Both the position numbers and the translations under genes were made by a program. Under the pieces are notes generated by a model. That model saw only the letters and a program-made list of their open reading frames with translations. It searched no databases and was not told the DNA's origin. From contig CAXBBS010000001.1 of the NCBI GenBank assembly GCA_963974485.1, positions 310,001 to 374,000 on the forward strand: a DNA stretch of 64,000 nucleotides. Direction: 5' to 3'. This document shows, piece by piece, positions 45,034 to 54,034 of this stretch. Source of the stretch: JAALKW01 sp963974485. Lineage in GTDB: Bacteria > Pseudomonadota > Gammaproteobacteria > Legionellales > Legionellaceae. Positions within the stretch are counted from its first letter, which is position 1. Every line of letters begins with the position of its first letter.

Positions 45034-45651
45034 ATGCCTAAGCCAACCGTAGCAGAGCTTGACGCCGTCCTCCCACAAACCCAATGTGGCGAGTGCAGCT
45101 ACCCCGGCTGCCTCCCATATGCCGAGGCACTGGTTCACGGGCAAGCCAGCATCGACCGCTGCCCACCCGGTGGCGTCACCACACTCAAAGCGCTAGGCAA
45201 ATTACTTGATGTTGACCCCGAGCCTTATCTTCAAGCCGTTCAAGAAGCGACGCGGCCCCCTCGACGCGCTGTGATTCGTGAAGATGAGTGCATAGGCTGC
45301 ACCAAATGCATTCCAGCCTGCCCGGTGGACGTTATCATAGGCAGTGCGAAGCAAATGCATACGGTCTTAGAGCATGCGTGTACGGGGTGTGGCTTGTGCG
45401 TTGACCCATGCCCTGTGGATTGCATTGATCTGATTGAAGAACCGGCTGAAACCTACGACCGTGACCTTGCACGCGAACGCTTTCAAGCAAAAAATATTCG
45501 TCTACTACGTGAACAACAAGAAAAAGAGCGTTTATATCGCGAAAAACGGCAAATCAAACAAGCGACAAACGATCCGGATCAAAAAGATGCGAATGCAAAA
45601 CGCGCCTATATTTTAGAGGCCATGGTTCGAGCACAAGCGCGTAAAAAATAA
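45034..45651 (+). CDS. rnfB: RnfB-like ferredoxin subunit without membrane anchor
   Basis: 205 residues from the ATG at 45034, 4 bases after the metG stop. Four-cysteine 4Fe-4S site CGECSYPGC near residue 18, then two ferredoxin sets CIGCTKCIPACP and CTGCGLCVDPCP, as in RnfB. The E. coli protein has an N-terminal membrane helix of about 25 residues that is absent here, and no rnfA, C, D, G or E gene is nearby, so it probably acts as a soluble electron carrier. A basic Lys/Arg/Gln-rich C-terminal extension of about 60 residues follows. The last codons are duplicated beyond the next gene. Confidence 0.88.
   Translation: MPKPTVAELDAVLPQTQCGECSYPGCLPYAEALVHGQASIDRCPPGGVTTLKALGKLLDVDPEPYLQAVQEATRPPRRAVIREDECIGCTKCIPACPVDVIIGSAKQMHTVLEHACTGCGLCVDPCPVDCIDLIEEPAETYDRDLARERFQAKNIRLLREQQEKERLYREKRQIKQATNDPDQKDANAKRAYILEAMVRAQARKK
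45612..45651 (+). repeat. Direct repeat, left copy: 3' end of rnfB
   Basis: The last 40 bases of rnfB (LEAMVRAQARKK-stop) match 46891-46930 at 32 of 40 positions, without gaps, 1279 bases apart. The right copy in the rnfB frame would read LETMARTKARKQ-stop. The two copies bracket the DUF4143 ATPase gene. Confidence 0.88.
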
Positions 45652-45652
45652 T

Positions 45653-45680
45653 TTGACAAATCCTGCTCAACCCATATACT
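45653..45680 (+). promoter_or_regulatory. Strong sigma70 promoter of the DUF4143 ATPase gene
   Basis: TTGACA at 45653-45658, 16 bases, then TATACT at 45675-45680. The -35 begins 2 bases after the rnfB stop, so the inserted gene brings its own promoter. The -10 is the outer edge of the palindrome below. Confidence 0.7.
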
Positions 45681-45719
45681 CTGCAAATTCAACACCAGAC
45701 TTTGAATTTGCAGAGTATA
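45675..45719. promoter_or_regulatory. Perfect 18-bp palindromic operator over the -10 box
   Basis: Arm TATACTCTGCAAATTCAA (45675-45692), a 9-base spacer, and its exact reverse complement at 45702-45719. With transcription starting near 45687, the left arm is mostly not transcribed, so a DNA operator is more likely than an RNA hairpin. It lies 6 bases before the ATG. Confidence 0.8.
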
Positions 45720-45725
45720 ATTGTC

Positions 45726-46895
45726 ATGCCCTTCATTAATCGCACAGCGTTAATCAATCAAATAGAAACTCAATTTCAAGTTCACCCTGTGTGTGCTTTA
45801 TTGGGTCCACGACAGTGCGGAAAAATCACCTTAGCTAAAGCTTACGCAAATCTCAAGCACATCAACCCTGTTTATCACTTCGACCTCGAAGATCCAAACC
45901 ATTTAGCGCAATTAGAAAACCCCAAACTGGCCTTAGAGCCATTAGAGGGTTTGGTCGTTATTGATGAAATTCAATTAAGGCCCCATCTCTTTCCATACCT
46001 CCGTGTATTGGCCGATAAAAAACCTGACTGCCGTTATCTTATTTTAGGAAGTGCCTCGCGTGACTTAATTCAGCAATCGTCAGAATCACTTGCCGGCCGT
46101 ATTGGCTACATTGAAATCACACCACTCCAGTTGCAAGAATGTGGATACGAACATTTACGAAAGCTATGGTTTCGCGGCGGCTTTCCACGGTCTTACCTTG
46201 CACCACAAGATGAAGCAAGTCTCCTCTGGCGCAAAGCTTATATTCAAACGTTTCTAGAACGCGATTTATCGTTACTTGGATTTAACCAATCACCACAAGC
46301 CATGCGCAGATTATGGGTTATTCTCGCGCATTATCATGGAAACATACTTAACTATTCTGATATTGGCCGTTCACTTGCCATATCTGACATGACTGTTCGA
46401 CGCTATATCGATATTCTACAAGGCGCTTTCATGATCCGCGTATTAAAACCTTGGTTTGAAAATATTCACAAACGACAAGTAAAAACACCTAAAGTATTTA
46501 TCCGTGACAGCGGCCTCCTACACACACTGCTTGATATCAATTTGACACATATACCTATGCACCCAAAGACTGGCGCATCATGGGAAGGTTTTGCTTTGGA
46601 AGAAGTCATTCACCACCATCAGCTGGATGCCGATGAATGTTATTTTTGGTCTTCTACAGGAGAAGCTGAGTTAGACTTACTCTTCACTAAAAATGGCAAA
46701 AAACTTGGCTTTGAATTTAAATATACAGACTCACCCCAAATAACTTCTTCCATAAAAAAAGCGATTGAGTGCTTAAAACTTGATTTTTTAACCCTCATCG
46801 TGCCTGGCGATATGGATTATTTACTTTCTGAAAACATTCGCGTCTGTGGTTTATCTTCATTGAAAAAAAACCTGGGATTTTTTGACGTGCTTTAG
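45726..46895 (+). CDS. DUF4143-type AAA ATPase in rnfB-flanked cassette
   Basis: 389 residues from the ATG at 45726; a longer frame from 45702 begins inside the palindrome. N-terminal AAA_14 ATPase domain: Walker A reads GPRQCGKI, where family members have GPRQxGKT; Ile34 (ATC at 45825) replaces the metal-binding Thr. Walker B is LVVIDEIQL, and a sensor-like LILGSASRDL follows. A winged-helix middle and the DUF4143 C-terminal domain follow, with a PD-(D/E)xK-like AELDLLF...FEFKY site. The family is abundant and its role unknown. Its stop lies inside the right copy of the rnfB repeat. There is hardly any ribosome site. Confidence 0.85.
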   Translation: MPFINRTALINQIETQFQVHPVCALLGPRQCGKITLAKAYANLKHINPVYHFDLEDPNHLAQLENPKLALEPLEGLVVIDEIQLRPHLFPYLRVLADKKPDCRYLILGSASRDLIQQSSESLAGRIGYIEITPLQLQECGYEHLRKLWFRGGFPRSYLAPQDEASLLWRKAYIQTFLERDLSLLGFNQSPQAMRRLWVILAHYHGNILNYSDIGRSLAISDMTVRRYIDILQGAFMIRVLKPWFENIHKRQVKTPKVFIRDSGLLHTLLDINLTHIPMHPKTGASWEGFALEEVIHHHQLDADECYFWSSTGEAELDLLFTKNGKKLGFEFKYTDSPQITSSIKKAIECLKLDFLTLIVPGDMDYLLSENIRVCGLSSLKKNLGFFDVL

Positions 46896-46930
46896 AAACC
46901 ATGGCTCGGACAAAAGCGCGTAAGCAATAA
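46891..46930 (+). repeat. Direct repeat, right copy: displaced rnfB 3' end
   Basis: 32 of 40 bases match 45612-45651. It contains the ATPase stop codon at its left edge, and its right end forms the left arm of the terminator stem below. Confidence 0.88.
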
Positions 46931-46939
46931 ACGCGCTTT
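46913..46939. terminator. Likely original rnfB/glmU terminator
   Basis: AAAGCGCGT (46913-46921), a 9-base loop, ACGCGCTTT (46931-46939): a perfect 9-bp stem with A on one foot and T on the other, suited to both directions. It lies between convergent genes. Its left arm is within the displaced rnfB end; the left copy at 45634-45642 keeps most of that arm but has no matching right arm. This fits an intact terminator pushed away from rnfB. Confidence 0.7.
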
Positions 46940-46955
46940 ATATTTACAAGCAATA

Positions 46956-48341
46956 TTACTCCACTTTTTTTACTGGGCGCATCCAATCTGATAACGTGTG
47001 CTGCTTCGATATCGTAAGCGTTAAGCCACCCGCAGGCACAGACTTGCGAATGCTACTTCCGGCACCAATCGTTGCGTTCTTCCCCACCGTAACCGGAGCA
47101 ACAAGCTGTGTATCAGACCCAATAAATGCACCGTCTTCTATCACCGTTTGATGTTTATTCACACCGTCATAATTACACGTGATCGTACCGGCACCTATAT
47201 TCACTTTCTGACCAATCGTTACATCACCTAAATAACTCAAATGGCTCGCTTGACTATCGCTATCAAACACCGCTTTTTTGGTTTCAACAAAATTTCCGAT
47301 TTTACAGCGATCACCTAAGACAGTACCTGGTCGAATACGTGCAAAAGGTCCAATTTTACAAAATTCTCCAATCACACAATCATCCAGCACAGAATGCGCC
47401 TCAATCACGGTGTTGTCACCAAGCGTCACATTGGTTAAAACACAATTGGCTCCAATACGGCAATTTTTACCGATATGTACCTTGCCTTCAAAAATGATAT
47501 TCGGTTCTAAATAAACATCTTGTCCACAGGTGAGCTCCCCACGAATATCAATCCGTGATTTATCAGCAAGCATCACCCCCGACATTAAAAGCTCCGTTGC
47601 GCGTTGTTCTTGCCAAACACGCTCAAGCCCTTCTAATTGCGCACGGTCATTCACACCTTGAATCATCCAGGAAGCAGGTGCATGCACACACGTAATCGGA
47701 CAGTTTTCTTCTGCAGCCATCCCCATAATATCCGTCAGATAATATTCTTTCTGGACATTACTATCACTTAACTTTGGCAACCAAACTGCCAAATCCGACG
47801 CCGCAGCGCAACACGTTCCACTGTAAACCTCTTTGATTGCACGCTGAGCTTCTGTCGCATCTTTTTCTTCAATCACACGACAAATGCGTCCATTGACATC
47901 TCGAATGATGCGTCCAAGCCCCGTCGGATTAGGTAGAAACGCGAGTAATAAAGCTAACGGCGCTTGCCTTGATGGAGAAGAAGGTTTGGCTTGTGCCACC
48001 ATCGCTTGTAATAACTCCAGCTGAATAAGCGGCACATCAGCCGACAACACCAGCACACGGGCATCGTCGGGAATATGTGGTAGCGCTTGCATAACAGCAT
48101 GCCCTGTACCTAATTGCTCGTTCTGCCATACCCAGTTCACGGGTCTATCTTGAAAAGCCTGCTGAAGACGCTCACCTTCATAACCAATAATGACATGAAT
48201 CCCATCGGGCTTGAGAGCCTCTGCCGTATCGAGTACCCGCTCGAGCATAGGTTTTCCGGCAAGCTTATGCAGGACTTTGGGTGTGCTTGAACGCATGCGC
48301 GTGCCGTTACCTGCGGCCAGAATAACTAAATGCAGTGACAT
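46956..48341 (-). CDS. glmU: Bifunctional GlmU (UDP-GlcNAc pyrophosphorylase/acetyltransferase)
   Basis: 461 residues. N-terminal uridyltransferase domain with LAAGNGTRMRSSTPKVLHKLAGKP; C-terminal left-handed beta-helix of hexapeptide repeats from about residue 250 and the acetyltransferase site around YLGDVTIGQKVNIGAGTITCNYDG. It makes UDP-N-acetylglucosamine for peptidoglycan and lipid A. It is convergent with the rnfB-cassette region. Confidence 0.97.
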   Translation of the reverse strand: MSLHLVILAAGNGTRMRSSTPKVLHKLAGKPMLERVLDTAEALKPDGIHVIIGYEGERLQQAFQDRPVNWVWQNEQLGTGHAVMQALPHIPDDARVLVLSADVPLIQLELLQAMVAQAKPSSPSRQAPLALLLAFLPNPTGLGRIIRDVNGRICRVIEEKDATEAQRAIKEVYSGTCCAAASDLAVWLPKLSDSNVQKEYYLTDIMGMAAEENCPITCVHAPASWMIQGVNDRAQLEGLERVWQEQRATELLMSGVMLADKSRIDIRGELTCGQDVYLEPNIIFEGKVHIGKNCRIGANCVLTNVTLGDNTVIEAHSVLDDCVIGEFCKIGPFARIRPGTVLGDRCKIGNFVETKKAVFDSDSQASHLSYLGDVTIGQKVNIGAGTITCNYDGVNKHQTVIEDGAFIGSDTQLVAPVTVGKNATIGAGSSIRKSVPAGGLTLTISKQHTLSDWMRPVKKVE

Positions 48342-48475
48342 ATTTTTAATTCCCTTTTAATAATTTATTTTTTAATATTTTACGTTATGATAAACGCATA
48401 ACGACTGCAGGAGTAGCGTCTTGATGAATTTTATCAAAAAAAAGAGATGTGGTTATACTACCTAAATTATACACA

Positions 48476-49391
48476 TCACAGATAGCCCGCAGGGACTTGG
48501 ATAATATTTTTTGTTAGCCATTCGACTTTCTCTGCTTGATTAATGACAACACCCAATGGCAGACAATGCTCTTCTATAAACACGGTCATCGCGCGCAATT
48601 GCCGCGACAAAATCGTTGAACCGTATTTGATTTCAATAGGCAAAATGCCAAAATTTCCTTCCAAAATCAAATCAATTTCAACACCACTATAGGTGCGATA
48701 GTAATAAGCTTCTACCGGTATTCTAAGATCATTTAAGCCCTTTAAAATTTCTTCAATCACAAAAGCCTCAAAAGAAAAGCCGGCGACGACGCTCGCCCAA
48801 CATGGTAATAAATCGCCTAAAGGCAATTTTATCCAGTTTCGGAAAAAGTCTTGCTATATCACGATTCACATAGGTGGTTTCGTAATTAACCATCCACTCT
48901 TGATAATACCCTTCATCCTGCATACCGCACGGCTCAGGATACCCCCCGTTAAACCAAGCCTCTTGAGTTTGAGCAAAACTTCGAGGCCGAGATTCAATCT
49001 TGAAATTTTCTTGACATAGCGGTTGCTTAAATAATTGATAAAAATCACTTAAAGGCTCTTGAAACAGTTCATTGGCTTTCAGCGTACCCAATTCAATAAT
49101 CGCGATACGCCCCGCTAAACTTTCTGAAACGTTTCGCAATAATTACGCACAACTTGAACCCGTAATAACAAATCGTCCTTTTTTATCTCGTTGTTCATCA
49201 ATCACTCCTCGCAAAACTGCAAATAACTCTGGGTAAAGCTGAGCCTCATCAAAAATAATATTCGAGGGTGTTTGTTTTAAAAAAAAGTCTGGATCACGTG
49301 TCACTCGGTCATAATCGCTTGGCTTTTCCAGATCAATATAAGTAAATCCATGTCCTATCGTCTGTGCTAACGTATCATGACCCTTTTTCTT
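48476..49391 (-). pseudogene. Broken DUF4143-type ATPase gene
   Basis: On the minus strand, the ORF runs in the DUF4143 frame from about 49391: a decayed Walker A relic (GHDTLAQTIGHG), then YIDLEKPSDYDRV, Walker B NIIFDEAQL, TGSS, an in-frame TAA at 49143-49145, then LLRNVSESLAGR. The next section is intact up to FITMLGERR (about 48790). There a frameshift with internal loss joins it to the C-terminus SFEAFVIEEIL...EIDLILEGNFGILPIEIKYG. The middle helix/winged-helix part of about 100 residues is missing. The 5' end is cut by the end of the gtrA gene. Two short ORFs in this stretch are pieces of it. Confidence 0.85.
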
Positions 49392-49397
49392 GGTGTT

Positions 49398-49775
49398 TTA
49401 TCGTTTTTGTGCCACAAAAACAAAGGTTTTATTCACCCAATAATTAAAAAAAACACAAGACACATCCGCCATGAATTTCGCTAAAATCGTATAGGGCACG
49501 CACGTCAATAACACAAAAAGTAACATGGATGACAACGGTATATTAAGCATGCTTAACATAAAAAATCGACGCGCCTGCGCTGCTTTATCTTTTTTATGAT
49601 TGGATTTAAACGTAATGTTTCGATGTGCAATAAAAGCAAAAATACCGCCGGCCAACTTCCCAATGATGTTCGCTGCAATAGGATTAAAAACTAAAAATCC
49701 TAGCATCAAAAGAAAGCTGCCCATATCAATCACGTATGCTAATAATTGGATGATAATATAACGAAAAAATTTCAT
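49398..49775 (-). CDS. GtrA-like small membrane protein
   Basis: 125 residues from an ATG at 49775; a TTG at 49793 in the same frame is a weaker start. Four membrane segments and a FKSNHKKDKAAQARRFF-type basic loop match the GtrA family, which flips polyprenyl-linked sugars in O-antigen or wall modification. There is no glucosyltransferase partner here. Its 3' end abuts the DUF4143 pseudogene. Confidence 0.8.
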   Translation of the reverse strand: MKFFRYIIIQLLAYVIDMGSFLLMLGFLVFNPIAANIIGKLAGGIFAFIAHRNITFKSNHKKDKAAQARRFFMLSMLNIPLSSMLLFVLLTCVPYTILAKFMADVSCVFFNYWVNKTFVFVAQKR

Positions 49776-50000
49776 ATTATTGGATACCGACAAGTTGCAT
49801 GAATATCGTCATGCTTAAAAAATATAGTGCCACTACTTATCAAGACAACATCTCAGATCTTTAATTCCCTGCTTAAGCGCACAAAAGCCCAACACCCATG
49901 ATAAAGCTAATTTTTTACTCACATCCATCATGCCAACCATCTATCCCTGTATTGGCAGAAGATTATAGAAATACTGGATTGAAAACAACTCAAACTCAGC

Positions 50001-51017
50001 TTACTTGCTCAAGCTCAACTCACCGGCAAGATCACGTGCCATTTCGCATTTAACGTGGGTCAAATCACTATGCTTACTCAGTAAATACAGAAGCTTGCAA
50101 TAAATAGCCTCAGGCGTCATATCATAACCACTGACAAGCCCTGCTTTTATCAATGAATGTCCAGTTGCGTATTGCTCCATTTTAACAAGCCCATGAGAGC
50201 ATTGGCTACTGTTCACCAGAATCACGCCCCGGGCTGATGCTTCAGCCAGCATCTCTAAAAATCGGGGTGAGTTATTCGGGGCATTACCTGAGCCGTAAGT
50301 TTCCAGCACCAGCGCTTGCAGCGGCATTTGAAGCAAGGTTTCTAATACCTCCATCGCTGTACCTGGGCACAATCTAAAATTTGCAATACACTGCGGACGA
50401 AGGGGTTGCCAATGAAACGGTGCTTGCGGTGCAGGTAATAACAAACCACTGGCCATATTAATGCTTTGCTCGATTTCGGCCAAATGCGGGAAATTAGGTG
50501 AATCAAACGCATCAAACCGCGTCGAGCTTATTTTTTGCGTACGATTGCCGCGTAACAAACTTTGATTAAAATACACACAAACTTCATGTATAGGTCGGTG
50601 CGCACACAACCAAAGCGATGTGAGTGCATTATCCAGTGCATCGTTCCGCACTTCAGATAGTGGAATTTGCGAGCCCGTAAGAATCACGGGCTTACTTAAG
50701 TTCTCAAGCATAAACGACAAGGCTGAAGCCGTGTACGCCATGGTGTCAGTGCCATGAAAAATAACAAAACCATCAAATTGATCATAATGATGACTAATAT
50801 CTGCAGCGAGTTGATTCCAATCTTCATAGGTTAAATTAGAAGAATCTAACAGCGGTTTATATTCGAGAACTTGATAATTCGGCATGTCGGCATGTGAAAA
50901 TGCAGGGTTTGCACGCAGGGCTTTCTCAACATGATTCGCTTTAGGCTGATAACCTTCGTTCGTTTTAACCGAGCTGATGGTGCCCCCGGTGTTTAAAATC
51001 AAAATATTTTTTTTCAA
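50001..51017 (-). CDS. ansA: L-asparaginase, type I-like
   Basis: 338 residues, starting with TTG at 51017, AGGGG 6 bases upstream; no in-frame ATG fits better. Catalytic threonines are in LNTGGTISS (Thr13) and FVIFHGTDTMAYTASAL (second motif, about residue 90). No signal peptide, so the cytoplasmic type I enzyme is more likely than the periplasmic type II. It splits asparagine into aspartate and ammonia. Confidence 0.92.
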   Translation of the reverse strand: MKKNILILNTGGTISSVKTNEGYQPKANHVEKALRANPAFSHADMPNYQVLEYKPLLDSSNLTYEDWNQLAADISHHYDQFDGFVIFHGTDTMAYTASALSFMLENLSKPVILTGSQIPLSEVRNDALDNALTSLWLCAHRPIHEVCVYFNQSLLRGNRTQKISSTRFDAFDSPNFPHLAEIEQSINMASGLLLPAPQAPFHWQPLRPQCIANFRLCPGTAMEVLETLLQMPLQALVLETYGSGNAPNNSPRFLEMLAEASARGVILVNSSQCSHGLVKMEQYATGHSLIKAGLVSGYDMTPEAIYCKLLYLLSKHSDLTHVKCEMARDLAGELSLSK

Positions 51018-51192
51018 TGCATGCCCCTAGAACACAAATCAACGCTCTGTGTGTCTTAATTATAAGCAACCAAAGCTAATTGTTCCACTTATTTGGGCAT
51101 GGATGCAAGTTCATTTGCCAAGACCTTGTCTTTTATGAAAAAATCTCTGAATATCTAAAACAATTGTTGTATCAACCTGGATTAATACTATT

Positions 51193-51720
51193 ATGGTCGT
51201 CGACCGCGCTGGATACAGGCTCAACGTAGGGATTATTTTAATCAATGAGTCCGGACGCGCTTTTTGGGGTAAACGCCCAGGGCATGATTCGTGGCAATTT
51301 CCACAAGGTGGCCTTGCCACCGGTGAAACCGCTGAAGAAGCCATGCTGCGTGAGCTACGCGAAGAAGTCGGCCTTGCACCTGAAGACATCAGTATTTTAG
51401 GGGTTACCCGACGATGGTTGAAATATCGTCTACCTAAACAATACTTGCGCCATGGCAGTATACCGCTAGTGATTGGACAAAAACAAAAATGGTTTCTTTT
51501 AAAACTGGAAGCCAACGAACAAAAAATACGTTTAGATCTCTTTGATTCCCCCGAATTCGACAGCTGGCGCTGGATAGACTACTATGAGCCCCAAGATCAT
51601 GTGATCTTTTTTAAACGTCACGTGTATGTTCAAGCCCTAAAAGAACTGGCGCCTTTAATGAAAAAACGCCCTCTCCACTTAGGAGCGCGACAAACCCGAG
51701 GTCACCATGCGCGTCAATAG
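51193..51720 (+). CDS. rppH: RNA pyrophosphohydrolase RppH
   Basis: 175 residues, like E. coli RppH. The Nudix box GGLATGETAEEAMLRELREEVGL starts near residue 36 and the N-terminal YRLNVGIILIN strand is typical. RppH removes pyrophosphate from mRNA 5' ends to trigger decay. The gene is 3 bases upstream of ptsP, as in many gammaproteobacteria. Confidence 0.96.
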   Translation: MVVDRAGYRLNVGIILINESGRAFWGKRPGHDSWQFPQGGLATGETAEEAMLRELREEVGLAPEDISILGVTRRWLKYRLPKQYLRHGSIPLVIGQKQKWFLLKLEANEQKIRLDLFDSPEFDSWRWIDYYEPQDHVIFFKRHVYVQALKELAPLMKKRPLHLGARQTRGHHARQ

Positions 51721-51723
51721 CCT

Positions 51724-54015
51724 ATGCTGAAATTACTCAAACGTATCGTTCAAGATGTCACCACGGCAAACGATCTGACCGGGGCACTCACTACCTTAGT
51801 TCAACGTATTCGCGAGGCCATTCATGTCGATGCCGTATCTGCGTTTCTTATCGATGACAAACGAGGTGAATACGTTTTAATCGCGACCGAAGGCTTAGAT
51901 AAAAACGCTGAGTTCAAAATTCGTGTTCCTCTTAATAAAGGCCTCATTGGTTTAGTCGGACAGCGCGAAGAACCGATTAACATGAGCAACGCGCGCGAAC
52001 ATAAAGCCTTTATTCATGAACCTCTTTTCGGCGAAGAATTACTCCATGCATTTCTTGGTGTACCTATCCTCCAACACCGTAAGTTATATGGCGTTTTAAT
52101 CGTACAGCAGGCCGAAAAACGTGAGTTTGACGATGCCGAAGAAGCGTTTCTTATTACGCTCGCCGCCCAACTTGGCGGTATTATTGCGCATGCCGATGCC
52201 ACCGGTGAGCTTGCTAAGCTCACACAGCCAAAAACATCCAAGACAAAAAAAAACGAAGTCACACAGTTAGCACTTAGTGGCATCGCTTCTGTCCCAGGCG
52301 TTGCAATTGGGAGCGCCGTTGTTATTTCTCCTCCCGCAGATATCGATGCGGTTCCTCGGCAACTGATTGAAGATGTTGATCATGAAATTGAACTTTTTCA
52401 CACCGCTTTAGACGCAGCACGCGAAACCATGCATCAACTCAGTCGGCGCATGCATGCAAGCGTATCCGAAAATGATCACTCACTTTTTGATGTGTATTTG
52501 CGTATTTTAGATAAAGAAAACTTAGGTGCCGAAGTCGATCGCAGCATCCGCGACGAGAAACTCTGTGCACAAAGTGCGCTAGCTAGCGTCATCAAACGCC
52601 ATATTTTTGCCTTCGAAGAAATGGAAGACGACTACCTTCGTGAGCGCGCCAGTGATTTTCGAGACCTTGGACGGCGCGTACTGGCTGAATTACAATCATC
52701 ACAAGCCGTTGATATAATTTACCCTACCCGTACGATTTTGATTGGCGAAGAAGTGTCTGCAGCAGACCTTGCCGAAGTACCTGAAGGTCAATTGGTCGGT
52801 GTTGTCTCAAGTAAAGGAGGCAACAACTCCCACGTCGCGATTTTAGCCCGTGCCTTGGGCATTCCAACCGTTATGGGGGTACGTGGTTTTAAATTAGACG
52901 AGGTTTCAAGACGAGCCATCGTGGTGGATGGGTATTACGGTCATGTCTTTATCTCGCCGTCCAAATCACTGGTCGCCGAATATAAACTCTTAGCCCAAGA
53001 AGAAGCCGAGCTTAATCAAAGCCTCGTTAAACTCCGTGATAAACCCGCCGAAACCACGGACGGACACCGCATCAAATTACATGTAAACACGGGTCTTGCG
53101 CTTGATACGGGCTTATCGATGAGTGTCGGTGCCGAGGGCGTGGGCTTGTATCGCTCCGAAGTGCCGTTCATGACGCGCGACCGTTTTCCGTCCGAAGATG
53201 AACAATACGTGATTTATCGACAAATTCTAACCGCGTTTGCACCCCGTAGTGTGACCATGCGCACGCTCGATATCGGCGGCGACAAACCTCTGCCTTATTT
53301 TCCTATTGAAGAAGAAAACCCTTCGCTCGGATGGCGCGGCATTCGTGTCACGCTCGATCATCCCGATTTGTTCTTACTTCAAGTACGCGCGATGATGCGC
53401 GCAAGCGAGGAACTGAATAACTTACGTATTTTACTTCCTATGGTAACCACGTTAAACGAAGTCGACGAGGCCATAGAACTGATCAATCAAGCGCATGCCG
53501 AACTCATCGAAGAAGGCTGCCTTATTGAAAAGCCTGATTTAGGCGTCATGATTGAAGTCCCTGCTGCCGTGTACTTAGCAGAAGCTTTTGCGCGTCGTGT
53601 TGATTTTCTTTCGGTCGGCACCAACGATCTGACGCAATATTTATTAGCGGTGGATCGCAATAATGCTCGCGTATCAAGTTTATATGATGCTTTACACCCA
53701 GCCATGCTTCAAATTCTCCTTAAAGTTATCGAAGGCGGACACGCCGCCGGTGTTCATATCAGCTTATGTGGTGAAATGGCCAGCGATCCTTACGCCGTGA
53801 TCTTATTACTTGCCATGGGATTTGATTCACTAAGCATGAACTCTGCAAGTTTGCCTCGCATCAAGTGGATTATCCGAAGCTTTTCGATTGCAAAAGCACG
53901 CAAAATTTTAGCCGATGTTTTAAAGCTCGAGCACGCATCAGATATTCGATTGCACCTGCAAAAAGCCCTTGAACACGAAGGCTTGGGTGGCTTGATTCGC
54001 GCCGGTAAATTCTAA
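51724..54015 (+). CDS. ptsP: Phosphoenolpyruvate-protein phosphotransferase EI-Ntr
   Basis: 763 residues. An N-terminal GAF domain (about 1-160) precedes the PTS enzyme I parts: the phospho-His domain with GGNNSHVAILARALGIPT (active His370) and the PEP-binding barrel with EGVGLYRSE and GTNDLTQYLLAVDRNN. It is the first enzyme of the nitrogen-related PTS, feeding NPr and EIIA-Ntr, and links cellular nitrogen and redox state to regulation. Confidence 0.97.
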   Translation: MLKLLKRIVQDVTTANDLTGALTTLVQRIREAIHVDAVSAFLIDDKRGEYVLIATEGLDKNAEFKIRVPLNKGLIGLVGQREEPINMSNAREHKAFIHEPLFGEELLHAFLGVPILQHRKLYGVLIVQQAEKREFDDAEEAFLITLAAQLGGIIAHADATGELAKLTQPKTSKTKKNEVTQLALSGIASVPGVAIGSAVVISPPADIDAVPRQLIEDVDHEIELFHTALDAARETMHQLSRRMHASVSENDHSLFDVYLRILDKENLGAEVDRSIRDEKLCAQSALASVIKRHIFAFEEMEDDYLRERASDFRDLGRRVLAELQSSQAVDIIYPTRTILIGEEVSAADLAEVPEGQLVGVVSSKGGNNSHVAILARALGIPTVMGVRGFKLDEVSRRAIVVDGYYGHVFISPSKSLVAEYKLLAQEEAELNQSLVKLRDKPAETTDGHRIKLHVNTGLALDTGLSMSVGAEGVGLYRSEVPFMTRDRFPSEDEQYVIYRQILTAFAPRSVTMRTLDIGGDKPLPYFPIEEENPSLGWRGIRVTLDHPDLFLLQVRAMMRASEELNNLRILLPMVTTLNEVDEAIELINQAHAELIEEGCLIEKPDLGVMIEVPAAVYLAEAFARRVDFLSVGTNDLTQYLLAVDRNNARVSSLYDALHPAMLQILLKVIEGGHAAGVHISLCGEMASDPYAVILLLAMGFDSLSMNSASLPRIKWIIRSFSIAKARKILADVLKLEHASDIRLHLQKALEHEGLGGLIRAGKF

Positions 54016-54034
54016 AAAAAGGACGTATTGCTCT

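Noticed and set aside
48342..48475. Possible small RNA gene between glmU and the pseudogene
   Set aside because: AT-rich with no stem, promoter or terminator that stands out.
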